A stretch of 14,820 nt of DNA, from positions 1-14,820 of the forward strand of contig JAJZHJ010000005.1 of NCBI GenBank assembly GCA_021804525.1, given 5' to 3'. The stretch is from Bacteroidota bacterium. Lineage in GTDB: Bacteria; Bacteroidota; Bacteroidia; Bacteroidales; Paludibacteraceae. This document shows, piece by piece, positions 1 to 9,937 of this stretch. The stretch's first letter is position 1. Every line of letters starts with the position of its first letter. The position numbers were made by a program, and so were the translations under genes. The notes below the pieces were generated by a model. It did no database searches, was not told where the DNA came from, and saw only the letters and a program-made list of their open reading frames with translations.

Positions 1-1
1 T

Positions 2-364
2 ATCACCATTGTTGTGGTCGATTGGTTTGCGATTGAACCACAATCACCTTATTTTGAAAATCATGATGATCATGCCGGCGAAATGGAAACCTCGGTCATG
101 CTTCATTTTCATCCGGAATGGGTACTACCACTGTCGCAAGCCGGCGAAGGAAATCTAACCCCTTTTAATATTCCCGCGTTAAACGAAAAAACAGGCTGGA
201 CACCACGTCATTGGGATTGCGCCACCACCGATACCGGCATTGGCAATCCTAAAGCGGCAACTGCAGAAAAAGGGAAACGATACGTTGACGCGGTGACCGA
301 CAAAATTGCAGCTTTATTGGAACAAATGTCTGCCAACGATTTATATTCCAATCAAACTGAATAA
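2..364 (+). CDS. Creatininase-family amidohydrolase, C-terminal part (5' end outside window)
   Basis: The reading frame is open from the first bases of the window and ends with TAA at 362-364, so this is the C-terminal ~120 residues of a longer protein. The key motif is DHAGEMETS (residues 19-27 counted from the GTG at 14). It is followed by VMLHFHPEW and, near the end, [16 protein letters not shown]. This is the C-terminal metal-site pattern of the creatininase family, in which the Glu of HAGE helps bind the divalent metals. Family members are metal-dependent amidohydrolases acting on creatinine or other cyclic or formylated amides. The substrate cannot be told from this fragment. The GTG at 14 is not a credible start because the frame stays open upstream and the N-terminal metal ligands are missing. 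The acyl-CoA ligase start lies 28 bp downstream on the same strand, so co-transcription is plausible. Family call fairly secure, function open. Confidence 0.82.
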   Translation: MTIVVVDWFAIEPQSPYFENHDDHAGEMETSVMLHFHPEWVLPLSQAGEGNLTPFNIPALNEKTGWTPRHWDCATTDTGIGNPKAATAEKGKRYVDAVTDKIAALLEQMSANDLYSNQTE

Positions 365-392
365 TCATCCACTAAAAGCATCATGTTTTTAT

Positions 393-2045
393 ATGAATCA
401 ACTTTCTGAAAAAACCATTGGCGAATGGTTAGAATATTGGGCTGAGAAAACACCCGACAATGAGTTTATGGTCTATTCCGATCGTAATTTACGCTTTACA
501 TGGAAACAGTTTAACGAACGCGTGGATACGTTAGCCAAAAGTATGCTTTCGCTGGGAGTACAGGCAGGCGATCATGTGGGAATTTGGGCGCAAAACGTTC
601 CCGATTGGTTGACGATACTTTATGCCTCTGCAAAAATTGGTGCCGTTACTGTCACAGTAAACACTAACTACAAGCAACATGAATTGGAATATGTGATCAA
701 AAATTCCGACATGCACACGCTTTTCCTGACCAATGGCACATTTGACAGCGATTATATTGAGATGATATACAACATCGTTCCTGAGTTGCGAACCAATCAA
801 CGGGGGCATCTAACCAGCGAGAAATTTCCCGAGCTAAAAAATGTCGTGTATATTGGTCAAGAAAAATTTCGCGGCATGTACTCTACTACCGAACTTCTGT
901 TGTTAGGTAAAAACCTTGAAGCACAGCAGATGTCTGCCATGAGAAAAACCGTCAACTGCCACGATGTAACCAATATGCAATACACTTCGGGAACAACCGG
1001 ATTTCCGAAAGGCGTTATGCTTACCCACCACAATATTGTGAATAATGGATTGTTGACAGGCGAGAATATGGCATTTACGCAAGAAGATAAACTCTGCATC
1101 TGTGTGCCTTTATTCCATTGCTTCGGTGTTGTATTGGCCGCTATGAACTGTCTTACTCACGGATGTGCACAAGTAATGGTGGAACGATTCGATCCATTGG
1201 TTGTTTTGGCATCCATTCACAAAGAAAGATGCACAGCGGTTTATGGCGTGCCAACCATGTTTATTGCCGAATTAAATCATCCGATGTTCGATCTTTTCGA
1301 TCTGACTTCACTTCGCACCGGCATCATGGCCGGTTCACTCTGTCCTATCGAACTGATGAAGCGTGTCTCCGACAAAATGCACATGACCATAACCAGTGTT
1401 TATGGGCTCACTGAAACCTCGCCAGGAATGACACAGACCCGTATTACTGACTCATTTGAGGTTAGAACTACAACGGTAGGGAGCGATTATCCGTTTGTAG
1501 AAGTGCGTATCATCGATCCGGAAACTGGCAAAGAATGCCCAGTTGACGTTCAGGGAGAACTCTGCTGCCGTGGTTTCAACGTGATGAAAGGATATTACAA
1601 AAATCCAGAAGCCACTGCTGAGGTAATTGACAAAGATGGTTTTCTGCACTCAGGCGATTTGGGTATGAAAGATGCTGATGGCAATTACCGCGTTACTGGT
1701 CGAATCAAAGATATGATTATTCGCGGCGGGGAAAATATTTATCCACGTGAAGTAGAAGAATTCCTATACCTGCTACCAGACATAAAAGATGTGCAAGTGG
1801 CAGGAATTCCATCCGAGAAGTACGGTGAAGAAGTAGGAGCATTCTTCATTCTTAAAGAAGGATCTTCGCTGAGCGAAGAAGAGATTCGCGATTTTTGCCG
1901 TGGCAAAATCTCACGACATAAAATCCCGAAATATTACTTTTTTATTGAGCAATTCCCCATGACGGGAAGCGGCAAAATTCAGAAATATAAATTGAAGGAA
2001 ATCGGACAAAATTTATTGAAAGAACAAGGCGTTGATGTGATTTAA
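393..2045 (+). CDS. AMP-forming acyl-CoA ligase (fatty-acid--CoA ligase type)
   Basis: A 550-residue member of the adenylate-forming ANL superfamily. Such enzymes activate a carboxylic acid with ATP to an acyl-adenylate and transfer it to CoA in the cytosol. All core motifs are intact: the phosphate-binding loop [11 protein letters not shown] (197-207), YGLTETSP (337-344), SGDLG (420-424), the hinge motif [16 protein letters not shown] (436-451) and the catalytic C-terminal lysine in TGSGKIQK (K528). Length and motif wording resemble medium/long-chain fatty acyl-CoA synthetases, but the chain length of the substrate is inference. The frame extends upstream to an ATG at 306, which would overlap the creatininase gene by 59 bp. 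I prefer the ATG at 393 because [22 protein letters not shown] is a normal family N-terminus and it avoids the overlap. No Shine-Dalgarno is visible, as is usual in Bacteroidota. It converges on recQ with only 5 bp between the stop codons. Confidence 0.92.
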   Translation: MNQLSEKTIGEWLEYWAEKTPDNEFMVYSDRNLRFTWKQFNERVDTLAKSMLSLGVQAGDHVGIWAQNVPDWLTILYASAKIGAVTVTVNTNYKQHELEYVIKNSDMHTLFLTNGTFDSDYIEMIYNIVPELRTNQRGHLTSEKFPELKNVVYIGQEKFRGMYSTTELLLLGKNLEAQQMSAMRKTVNCHDVTNMQYTSGTTGFPKGVMLTHHNIVNNGLLTGENMAFTQEDKLCICVPLFHCFGVVLAAMNCLTHGCAQVMVERFDPLVVLASIHKERCTAVYGVPTMFIAELNHPMFDLFDLTSLRTGIMAGSLCPIELMKRVSDKMHMTITSVYGLTETSPGMTQTRITDSFEVRTTTVGSDYPFVEVRIIDPETGKECPVDVQGELCCRGFNVMKGYYKNPEATAEVIDKDGFLHSGDLGMKDADGNYRVTGRIKDMIIRGGENIYPREVEEFLYLLPDIKDVQVAGIPSEKYGEEVGAFFILKEGSSLSEEEIRDFCRGKISRHKIPKYYFFIEQFPMTGSGKIQKYKLKEIGQNLLKEQGVDVI

Positions 2046-2050
2046 TCACA

Positions 2051-2054
<4 letters not shown>
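2032..2054. terminator. Hairpin covering both convergent stop codons
   Basis: TTGATGTGAT (2032-2041), loop TTA, ATCACATCAA (2045-2054) forms a perfect 10-bp inverted repeat. It contains the TAA of the acyl-CoA ligase (2043-2045) and the reverse-strand TGA of recQ (2051-2053). It sits exactly where two converging transcripts end, so a bidirectional terminator or 3'-end stabiliser is the natural reading. It is AT-rich and has no following U-tract on either strand, so intrinsic termination strength is uncertain. Confidence 0.5.
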
Positions 2055-4237
<2,183 letters not shown>

Positions 4238-4328
4238 AAATGAACAGTCAAATAATTTGTTTTCATGCAATCAGAATGCAACATGAAGTTTCAATGCACA
4301 TTAGAATTTCTTTTTCTTAAACTATCTT

Positions 4329-4336
4329 CAAACGTA
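4329..4336 (-). promoter_or_regulatory. Possible -7 box for recQ
   Basis: On the minus strand the sequence reads TACGTTTG, a full match to the Bacteroidota -7 consensus TAnnTTTG, about 92 bp upstream of the recQ start. No TTTG-like -33 element lies at 19-21 bp, so this is only a candidate. Confidence 0.3.
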
Positions 4337-4421
4337 TTTGTGTGTATCTTACCTCACTTTTCGCTTTCAGATGCGCGATTAAATGTTGGCTTCAAAAGAG
4401 CATTCAGCATCTGTAGATTTG

Positions 4422-4449
4422 GCAAAACAAATTTATAAACAAGTTTTGC
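4422..4449. repeat. 7-bp inverted repeat
   Basis: GCAAAAC (4422-4428) and GTTTTGC (4443-4449) are perfectly complementary across a 14-nt loop. It lies upstream of recQ and of its candidate -7 box, where it could be an operator. The stem is short and this could be chance in AT-rich sequence. Confidence 0.3.
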
Positions 4450-4580
4450 AAACATCCTAATTTTTCAGAGCAAAAAAATGGCAAATCACACAAATAAATG
4501 AAATTAGTCACACAAAAAAACATAAAAAACTACATTCCATCTTGTTATCTCGATTTTGAAGAACTTGAAAAGCACAAGAA

Positions 4581-4617
4581 AACGCGAAATAGCGTTGTAA
4601 ACAGACCATTTCGCGTT
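4581..4617. repeat. Perfect 10-bp inverted repeat, possible clpX terminator
   Basis: AACGCGAAAT (4581-4590) pairs perfectly with ATTTCGCGTT (4608-4617) around a 17-nt loop. On the minus strand it lies about 150 nt past the clpX stop and is followed by TTCTTGTGCTTTT, moderately U-rich, so it may end the clpP-clpX transcript. The long loop and interrupted T-tract keep this tentative. Confidence 0.4.
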
Positions 4618-4767
4618 AAATCATTCATGAATGTCCTCGCAAATTTGAAGAAGAAAGCTAACTATATTCATCCGGAAGTGATTTGTTGCTTAAAGTCGGA
4701 TGATTAATTCCTTGTGCATTTTCAATCTTGGTTGCGTATATCAAACAAATTTGTCTCATAAAGACAC

Positions 4768-5997
4768 TTATGCGGATAAAATTTTCAACTTTTCCATTTT
4801 TTCTTGTGCATACAACAAATTTATACGCAACTCTTTTTTCTTCGTTGATGGAATCTCAAACATAGCATCCATCATTGTCGTCTCAACAATAGAACGAAGC
4901 CCTCTTGCACCAAGTTTAAATTCAATTGCTTTATCAACAATGTAATCCAATGCTTCATCATCGAATTGAAGATCAACATGATCCATGCTAAAGAGTTTCT
5001 TGTACTGTTTAATAATTGAATTTTTGGGTTCTGTCAAAATTTGACGTAATGAGGTACGGTCTAACTGTTCTAAATAAGTCAGTACAGGCAATCGCCCGAT
5101 AATTTCAGGAATCAACCCAAACGATTTCAAATCCTGCGGTGTAATATACTGCAGAAAATTTGAGCGATCGATGGAATGCATGTCACGGCTTGACCCATAA
5201 CCAACAACATGCGTATTGAGCCGTTGAGCGATCTTCTTTTCTATACCATCGAAAGCACCACCACACATAAATAAAATATGTTGTGTGTTAACGGAAATCA
5301 TACGTTGCTCAGGGTGTTTACGCCCGCCTTGCGGTGGTACGTTAACCACTGACCCTTCTAACAATTTCAACAATCCTTGTTGGACACCTTCACCACTCAC
5401 ATCGCGTGTGATGGATGGATTGTCACTCTTACGGGCTATTTTATCAATTTCATCAATGAAAACAATGCCACGTTCAGCAGATTTCACATCATAATCAGCC
5501 ACCTGCAGCAAACGAGTGAGGATACTTTCAATATCTTCGCCTACGTAACCCGCTTCGGTAAATACGGTTGCATCAACAATGGTAAAAGGGACATGAAGTT
5601 GACGGGCAATGGTGCGTGCCAATAACGTTTTACCGGTACCTGTCGGACCAACCATAATGATATTTGATTTTTCAATTTCAACATCATCTCCATGATCTTG
5701 TTGCATGAGTCTTTTATAATGATTATACACCGCAACAGAAAGAAATTTTTTCGCTTCATCTTGTCCAATCACATATTGATCGAGAAATGATTTGATTTCT
5801 TTCGGTTTAGGAGGTGAATCATTTTTAAACTTCAAATCGCCGGTAGGTTTTTGAGCAAATTCGAGAACAATATCGTGTGCCATTTCAACACATTGTGTAC
5901 AAATAGCACCATCCAACCCCGTTATCAAGGCACCCACTTCCGATTCAGGTCTTCCGCACATTGAACAAAGCCTATCGTGACCAACTTTTTTTGCCAT
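4768..5997 (-). CDS. clpX: ATP-dependent Clp protease ATP-binding subunit ClpX
   Basis: A 409-residue AAA+ unfoldase that recognises, unfolds and translocates substrates into ClpP in the cytosol. The N-terminal zinc domain has C11, C14, C33 and C36. Walker A is GPTGTGKT (117-124) and Walker B is IVFIDEID (178-185). The aromatic pore loop is GYVG (150-153), and the RKH pore loop falls at 226-228. The sensor 2 motif GARGLRS (363-369) carries R368. The ClpP-docking loop, IGF in E. coli, reads VGYG here (265-268), a conservative variant. Length is normal for the family. The start [11 protein letters not shown] places the zinc domain at its usual position. It begins 14 bp after the clpP stop, so the two are almost certainly co-transcribed from the clpP promoter. 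Confidence 0.98.
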   Translation of the reverse strand: MAKKVGHDRLCSMCGRPESEVGALITGLDGAICTQCVEMAHDIVLEFAQKPTGDLKFKNDSPPKPKEIKSFLDQYVIGQDEAKKFLSVAVYNHYKRLMQQDHGDDVEIEKSNIIMVGPTGTGKTLLARTIARQLHVPFTIVDATVFTEAGYVGEDIESILTRLLQVADYDVKSAERGIVFIDEIDKIARKSDNPSITRDVSGEGVQQGLLKLLEGSVVNVPPQGGRKHPEQRMISVNTQHILFMCGGAFDGIEKKIAQRLNTHVVGYGSSRDMHSIDRSNFLQYITPQDLKSFGLIPEIIGRLPVLTYLEQLDRTSLRQILTEPKNSIIKQYKKLFSMDHVDLQFDDEALDYIVDKAIEFKLGARGLRSIVETTMMDAMFEIPSTKKKELRINLLYAQEKMEKLKILSA

Positions 5998-6011
5998 ATT
6001 TCTTTTTAAAA

Positions 6012-6683
6012 TTAGAGCTTTTGCTCACGGATCAGAACTTCATCAATCATGCCATATTCCTTCGCTTCGGCAGCTGTCATCCAATAATCACGATCGGAAT
6101 CTTTTTCAATGCGCTCATACGGATTTCCGCTATGATCAGCAATAATGGTGTATAATTCTGTTTTTAACTTTTGTATTTCACGCGCTGTAATTTCAATGTC
6201 AGAAGCTTGACCTTGCGCACCTCCCATCGGTTGATGAATCATGATACGTGAATGTTTCAACGCCGATCGTTTACCTTTACTCCCTGCTACCAGTAACACA
6301 GCACCCATAGATGCGGCCATACCGGTACAAATCGTTGCCACTTTGCTACTGATAAACTGCATGGTATCGTAAATTCCTAAGCCGGCATACACAGATCCAC
6401 CAGGTGTATTGAGATAAATGGAAATATCTTTGCCCGGATCGGCAGAGTCAAGATAAAGTAACTGAGCCTGAATTACATTGGCAACATAATCATCAATTGG
6501 CAATCCTAAAAAGATGATACGATCCATCATCAATCGGGAAAATACATCCATTTGAGTTACATTAAGTTGCCGTTCTTCCAAAATGGAAGGTGAAATATAG
6601 CTATCGGAAAATGAAGCATACTGATCGAAAGTAAGCCCATTCATTCCTAAGTGCTTTGTCGCATATTTTCGAAAATCATTCAT
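6012..6683 (-). CDS. clpP: ATP-dependent Clp protease proteolytic subunit ClpP
   Basis: A 223-residue serine peptidase that forms the tetradecameric chamber of ClpXP. The catalytic triad is visible: S125 in GMAASMGA, H150 in MIHQPMGG and D199 in DRDYWM. The oxyanion-loop motif [10 protein letters not shown] lies at 92-101. The protein is about 30 residues longer than E. coli ClpP. The first ~25 residues ([16 protein letters not shown]...) are probably a propeptide or the Bacteroidota N-terminal extension. A consensus promoter lies ~100 bp upstream, and clpX follows after 14 bp. In many Bacteroidota the trigger factor gene tig precedes clpP; here the upstream neighbours on the same strand are dnaJ and grpE. 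Confidence 0.98.
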   Translation of the reverse strand: MNDFRKYATKHLGMNGLTFDQYASFSDSYISPSILEERQLNVTQMDVFSRLMMDRIIFLGLPIDDYVANVIQAQLLYLDSADPGKDISIYLNTPGGSVYAGLGIYDTMQFISSKVATICTGMAASMGAVLLVAGSKGKRSALKHSRIMIHQPMGGAQGQASDIEITAREIQKLKTELYTIIADHSGNPYERIEKDSDRDYWMTAAEAKEYGMIDEVLIREQKL

Positions 6684-6786
6684 TGTGCTTGTTATTTATT
6701 GCATAGCGTTAGCATATATCACAAACGAGAAAAGACTCTCATTGATGCGCGTTAACTACTACGCACGGTTGATAATTCACGGGGAA

Positions 6787-6818
6787 CAAAGATAACCCAT
6801 TTTCAGTAAATCCCCAAA
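6787..6818 (-). promoter_or_regulatory. Promoter of clpP-clpX (Bacteroidota consensus)
   Basis: On the minus strand a -33 TTTG (complement of 6815-6818) is followed after 20 bp by TATCTTTG (complement of 6787-6794). Both elements match the Bacteroidota primary-sigma consensus TTTG / TAnnTTTG. The predicted start of transcription is near 6780, giving a leader of about 100 nt before the clpP ATG. This is the best promoter match in the window. Confidence 0.72.
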
Positions 6819-6847
6819 ACGAGAAATCCACTCCCTCTTACATATAG

Positions 6848-8008
6848 TTAATCAAACATACGCTTGAAGTGTTGAAAAAACGATCTTGAAGCTGTGTCTG
6901 TAGGTTGCATATTAGGCGAATCATGCAATTTTTCAATTAGTTTTTGTTCTTCTTTTGTTAGTTTCTCTGGGACATAAACACCCAAGTGCACCAATAAATC
7001 GCCATGACCATATCGATTCACGTCAGGCAATCCTTTACCGCGTAATCGCAAAACTTTCCCGGGTTGTGTACCCTGATCAATCTTTACTTTCACTTTTCCT
7101 TCAATGGTAGGTACTTCAACGGTACCACCCAGCACCGCAGTTGTAAATGGAAGTAAAAGATTGTAAACCAAGTCATTTTCATCACGAATCAACTGAGGGT
7201 GCGGTTCTTCTTCCACCACCACCAATAAATCACCATTAGATCCGCCACGTCGTGCAGCATTTCCCTTTCCTCGCAGTGACAATTGCATACCTTCGGCAAC
7301 ACCTGCCGGAATATTGATGCTTATCACTTCGTCTTGTCTTACAACACCCTCTCCGTTGCAAAAGGTACATTTTTTCGTTATAGTTTTACCTTCTCCGTTA
7401 CATGTCGGGCAAACAGATTGTGTTTGCATCATTCCTAAAATGGTTTGCTGCACACGTGTAACATGACCTGATCCATGGCAAGTTGAACAAGTTGCAACAT
7501 CATTTGAATCGGCAGCACCTGTTCCTCCACAATGCGAACAGGAAACATATTTGTTCACTTTAATTTTTTTCTCAACGCCGTTGGCAATCTCTTGCAATGT
7601 GAGACGAACTTTGACACGCAAATCGGCACCTCGATTATAACGTTGACCGCCACCACTCGAACCGCCAAATCCTCCGAATCCACCAAAATGACCACCAAAA
7701 ATATCACCAAAGCGACTGAAAATATCATCCATTGAAAACTCCATGCCGGCACCTTGAAAGCCACCTCCGTTTCCGGCTGCACCACTTACGCCCGCGTGAC
7801 CAAATTGATCGTAACGTTGCCGTTTTTGAGGGTCACTTAAAATTTCATAAGCTTCCGCAGCCTCTTTAAATTTCTCTTCGGCCGATTTGTCACCGGGATT
7901 TTTATCCGGATGAAATTTCAATGCTTGTTTCCGGTACGCTTTTTTAATCTCTTCTTCTGTTGCAGTTTTTGCAACTCCCAGTATTTCGTAAAAATCTCTT
8001 TTTGTCAT
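6848..8008 (-). CDS. dnaJ: Chaperone protein DnaJ
   Basis: A 386-residue type I (class A) Hsp40. It delivers unfolded clients to DnaK and stimulates its ATPase in the cytosol. The J domain (1-70) carries HPD at 33-35. A Gly/Phe-rich linker follows (~75-122, with repeated FGG). The zinc domain has four CxxCxGxG modules: CSHCGGTG (157), CSTCHGSG (174), CPTCNGEG (200) and CTFCNGEG (214). The C-terminal substrate-binding domains contain [17 protein letters not shown] and [16 protein letters not shown]. Length and architecture are complete. It starts 34 bp after grpE, making a grpE-dnaJ operon. No dnaK is present in the window. clpP lies 164 bp downstream with its own promoter in between. Confidence 0.98.
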   Translation of the reverse strand: MTKRDFYEILGVAKTATEEEIKKAYRKQALKFHPDKNPGDKSAEEKFKEAAEAYEILSDPQKRQRYDQFGHAGVSGAAGNGGGFQGAGMEFSMDDIFSRFGDIFGGHFGGFGGFGGSSGGGQRYNRGADLRVKVRLTLQEIANGVEKKIKVNKYVSCSHCGGTGAADSNDVATCSTCHGSGHVTRVQQTILGMMQTQSVCPTCNGEGKTITKKCTFCNGEGVVRQDEVISINIPAGVAEGMQLSLRGKGNAARRGGSNGDLLVVVEEEPHPQLIRDENDLVYNLLLPFTTAVLGGTVEVPTIEGKVKVKIDQGTQPGKVLRLRGKGLPDVNRYGHGDLLVHLGVYVPEKLTKEEQKLIEKLHDSPNMQPTDTASRSFFQHFKRMFD

Positions 8009-8042
8009 GGTTTGTTTGTACTTTTGAGTGAGTTGGTTCGGC

Positions 8043-8645
8043 TTATTCCCCTACAACAACCTTAGCATATCGAATTACTTTGTCGCGCATCATGTATCCT
8101 TTTTGAATGGAATCTATCACTTTCCCTTTTTGCGCTTCCGTTGGGGCAGGAATCGTTGTGACTGCTTCATGATATGCTGTATCAAAATCACTATCAAGCG
8201 TCTCAATCGGATTCACTCCGTTTTGCTTTAAAAAAGCGACAAACTTGACATAAATCAAATCCAAGCCTTGTTTCATTGCATCTACATCAGTGGCGCTTTC
8301 AGCTGTTTTCAAGCCTCTTTCCAAATCATCAATCAAAGGCAATAAATTGATTATTAAAGATTCCCCTGCTGATTTTATCATCTCAGCTTTTTCACGTAAT
8401 GTTCGTTTCCGATAGTTATCAAATTCAGCCATCAAACGCAAATGCGTATCATTCAACTCATCATACTTTTTTTGCAATGTTTCCATTTCTTCTTTCAATT
8501 TCGCCTCTGCAATTGATATATCTTCAGGTAACAATAATTCATCAATTGCTTCAGTCATAGCGGATGTTTCTTCGGGTTTTACTTCTGAAGATTGCTGAGC
8601 ATTTGTAGTTTCCTTTGTGAGGGGATTTTCTTTCTTTTGTTTCAT
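8043..8645 (-). CDS. grpE: Nucleotide exchange factor GrpE
   Basis: A 200-residue GrpE, the dimeric co-chaperone that releases ADP from DnaK. The first ~40 residues are polar and probably disordered. A long helix/coiled-coil segment follows (~44-95), containing the family stretch [12 protein letters not shown]. The C-terminal beta-domain ends with the GrpE signature ([21 protein letters not shown], split across ~180-200). The start codon ATG at 8645 opens [10 protein letters not shown], a typical charged GrpE N-terminus. It is the first gene of the grpE-dnaJ pair. The 409-bp stretch upstream contains a twin repeat (8995-9040) but no full-consensus promoter. GrpE in other bacteria is heat-inducible; the regulator here is unknown. 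Confidence 0.96.
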   Translation of the reverse strand: MKQKKENPLTKETTNAQQSSEVKPEETSAMTEAIDELLLPEDISIAEAKLKEEMETLQKKYDELNDTHLRLMAEFDNYRKRTLREKAEMIKSAGESLIINLLPLIDDLERGLKTAESATDVDAMKQGLDLIYVKFVAFLKQNGVNPIETLDSDFDTAYHEAVTTIPAPTEAQKGKVIDSIQKGYMMRDKVIRYAKVVVGE

Positions 8646-8846
8646 ACGTGAATGATTTTTTTAAAGGTTGTATGGAACTCGCATGTCAACTATTCTCATA
8701 CTCTTGGGTGTAAGTAATTTACATGCTCGTTTCATAATATATACTTGTTTTTATGTTAAATCGAACAAAATAAGGCTTCAAAAAAGCAGGCGACCCCTCT
8801 AATAGCAAGGAGAAAAACAAACTATCTCTTGTTGAATGTTTCGATC

Positions 8847-8873
8847 ATGGTAAAACAAAACCATTTTTACCAT
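8847..8873. repeat. Perfect 9-bp inverted repeat
   Basis: ATGGTAAAA (8847-8855) pairs with TTTTACCAT (8865-8873) around a 9-nt loop. It lies ~180 bp past the rlmH stop and ~200 bp before grpE. It could terminate rlmH read-through or act in the grpE leader. There is no U-tract on the minus-strand side. Confidence 0.4.
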
Positions 8874-8994
8874 TAAACATCATTTTAATCGAACCATCAA
8901 ACAAAAAACAGTAAGTTTGCAGGTCAATTTTGGCATTCAATAATTATTCACAAATCATTTTGCCTTTACAAAAAGCTTACCAAATAAATTATTG

Positions 8995-9040
8995 CTTCCA
9001 TCTTGTCAGCTCATTCTCCGTCGTTCTGCATTTTTGTCAG
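8995..9040. repeat. Twin 15-mer direct repeat upstream of grpE
   Basis: CTTCCATCTTGTCAG (8995-9009) and CTGCATTTTTGTCAG (9026-9040) are identical at 11 of 15 positions, including the last seven (TTGTCAG), and are spaced exactly 31 bp. Each copy is a weak dyad. The position, between rlmH and the grpE-dnaJ operon, suggests paired regulator sites on one DNA face. Confidence 0.4.
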
Positions 9041-9054
9041 TTTAAGTTTAATAC

Positions 9055-9528
9055 TTAACCATGATGATAGGGCTCTCCTTTCAAGATGGTCATGGCACGA
9101 TAAAACTGCTCGACAAAAAGAAGACGTATCAACTGATGCGAGAAAGTCATATGCGAAAGCGCGAGTTTATGGTTGGCGCGGGCATAAACCGTATCTGAAA
9201 ATCCATAGGGACCTCCCACCACGAAAACAAGTCTCTTGATTGAATGATTCATTTTTTTGTCAATCCATTCCGCAAAACCTTCCGATGTATAGGTCTTTCC
9301 TTTCTCATCGAGAAGCACCAATTCATCTGTTGGAACCAATAATTGCAAAATTGCAATACCTTCGCGTTCTTTTTGCAACTCACGGGAAATGTTTTTTGTA
9401 TTTTTCAACTCAGGAATAACCATGGTTTCAAACGTCATATAATGACTTATACGCTCGGTATAAATCGATACGCTATCAATCAGATAACGTTCTGTAGTTT
9501 TCCCAACCAAAACCCACACACATTTCAT
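9055..9528 (-). CDS. rlmH: 23S rRNA (pseudouridine1915-N3)-methyltransferase RlmH
   Basis: A 157-residue SPOUT-class (trefoil-knot) methyltransferase. It methylates pseudouridine 1915 in helix 69 of 23S rRNA on assembled ribosomes, using S-adenosylmethionine. The start MKCVWVLVGKT is typical. The knot/SAM-binding segment FVVGGPYGFS spans 102-111. The family block KLALSHMTFSHQLIRLLFVEQFYRA falls at 121-145, and the invariant C-terminus EPYHHG at 152-157. An upstream ATG at 9549 adds seven residues that the family lacks, so I chose 9528. Length equals the usual 155-159 residues. It is divergent from bamD across 409 bp and is followed on the same strand, after 409 bp, by grpE. Confidence 0.96.
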   Translation of the reverse strand: MKCVWVLVGKTTERYLIDSVSIYTERISHYMTFETMVIPELKNTKNISRELQKEREGIAILQLLVPTDELVLLDEKGKTYTSEGFAEWIDKKMNHSIKRLVFVVGGPYGFSDTVYARANHKLALSHMTFSHQLIRLLFVEQFYRAMTILKGEPYHHG

Positions 9529-9560
9529 AATAACAAGGTTCAAACCCATTGATTTTTCTC

Positions 9561-9588
9561 CTGCAAAAATACAACCTTATTTTTGCAG
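9561..9588. promoter_or_regulatory. Palindrome with back-to-back -7 boxes upstream of rlmH
   Basis: CTGCAAAAATA (9561-9571) and TATTTTTGCAG (9578-9588) form a perfect 11-bp inverted repeat with a 6-nt loop. Each arm contains TATTTTTG, a full TAnnTTTG match: plus strand at 9578-9585, minus strand at 9564-9571. The minus-strand box is ~35 bp upstream of rlmH. A weak -33 (TTTT, 9554-9557) exists for the plus direction and none for the minus. Confidence 0.45.
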
Positions 9589-9638
9589 AATCTATACGAG
9601 TTACATCTAACCCAATAAATATGATAGATAAACCACTT

Positions 9639-9662
9639 TGATAACCAAAACTATGATAACCA
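9639..9662. repeat. Direct repeat TGATAACCA x2
   Basis: Two exact copies of TGATAACCA begin 15 bp apart (9639-9647, 9654-9662). Partial relatives are GATAAACCA (9627-9635) and GATAACC just upstream of the bamD promoter. This may be an operator; significance untested. Confidence 0.35.
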
Positions 9663-9714
9663 CCAAGAATAAGTGAGATACAAAAACAGTTGAAAGCAGA
9701 GGTTACATGCAACT

Positions 9715-9739
9715 CATATATCTATAAACCAGATATATG
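9715..9739. repeat. Perfect 9-bp inverted repeat
   Basis: CATATATCT (9715-9723) and AGATATATG (9731-9739) pair perfectly across a 7-nt loop in the rlmH-bamD divergent region. It lies too far from either gene to be a terminator, so an operator-like dyad is possible. Confidence 0.4.
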
Positions 9740-9822
9740 TAAAACATTTATCACTTGTCACAAAAATATCTATGACATAAAGATAACCGATGGCGAAAAA
9801 AAAGCATAATTGCGTTCGGCGA

Positions 9823-9883
9823 TTTCTCCCTTTATCACAAAATCACTACCTTTGCAATTCTTTTCGAGCACAGAAAAGAATTG
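9823..9883 (+). promoter_or_regulatory. bamD promoter with leader hairpin
   Basis: A -7 box TACCTTTG (9847-9854) matches TAnnTTTG in full. A TTTC at 9823-9826, 20 bp upstream, is a 3/4 match to the -33 TTTG. Starting at the next base, CAATTCTTTTC (9855-9865) and GAAAAGAATTG (9873-9883) form a perfect 11-bp stem with a 7-nt loop. The predicted mRNA therefore begins within or just before this hairpin. The leader to bamD is ~75 nt. Confidence 0.6.
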
Positions 9884-9937
9884 TGTGATGATATGAAACG
9901 TTGATAATACTCTCTCCGAACAACAAATTTGCTACGA

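Larger units (their letters stand above)
4238..4767. other. Gene-poor gap between clpX and recQ
   Basis: 530 bp of AT-rich DNA separating clpX from recQ. It holds a candidate recQ -7 box (4329-4336), two inverted repeats (4422-4449 and 4581-4617) and a short 5-bp hairpin (4752-4766) immediately after the clpX stop. A 69-codon open frame on the plus strand (4498-4707) has no recognisable motif, is lysine-rich and contains the longer inverted repeat, so I do not call it a gene. No RNA gene was recognised. Confidence 0.6.
8646..9054. other. Non-coding gap upstream of grpE
   Basis: 409 bp between the rlmH stop and the grpE start, presumably carrying the grpE-dnaJ control region. It holds a near-duplicate 15-mer pair (8995-9009 and 9026-9040) and a 9-bp hairpin (8847-8873). 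I found no exact TAnnTTTG on the minus strand, so the promoter position is unresolved. No open frame here looks coding. Confidence 0.6.
9529..9937. other. Divergent control region between rlmH and bamD
   Basis: 409 bp shared by two divergent genes. It contains the palindromic -7 pair near rlmH (9561-9588), two exact TGATAACCA copies (9639-9647 and 9654-9662), a 9-bp inverted repeat (9715-9739), and the bamD promoter with its leader hairpin (9823-9883). Short open frames here have no recognisable content. Confidence 0.6.

Noticed and set aside
306..392. Upstream ATG extension of the acyl-CoA ligase
   Set aside because: Would overlap the creatininase gene and add 29 residues unlike the family N-terminus. 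The ATG at 393 fits.
4238..4270. Upstream ATG for recQ adding 11 residues
   Set aside because: MHENKLFDCSF has no resemblance to RecQ N-termini, while MVKKHSELTEQLKKYFGF does.
4498..4707. 69-codon plus-strand open frame in the clpX-recQ gap
   Set aside because: Lysine-rich, no recognisable motif or promoter, and it spans a perfect inverted repeat. Chance open frame in AT-rich DNA is the simpler reading.
4752..4766. TGTCT/AGACA mini-hairpin right after the clpX stop
   Set aside because: Only 5 bp with a 5-nt loop and no clean U-tract, so too weak to call a terminator.
7555..7785. Open frame within the dnaJ Gly/Phe-rich region
   Set aside because: Shadow frame of dnaJ; the repetitive GGN codons suppress stops in alternate frames.
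8670..8726. Possible RNA thermometer in the grpE leader (GCATGT/ACATGC and GTATG/CATAC pairings)
   Set aside because: Stems are only 5-6 bp with long loops, mutually incompatible, and do not sequester the start codon.
9476..9712. 78-codon minus-strand frame overlapping the rlmH start
   Set aside because: Overlaps a recognised gene and the palindromic promoter region in another frame; composition not protein-like.
9747..9838. TTTATCAC occurring twice upstream of bamD (9747-9754, 9831-9838)
   Set aside because: An AT-rich 8-mer with 84-bp spacing and no further symmetry; likely chance.
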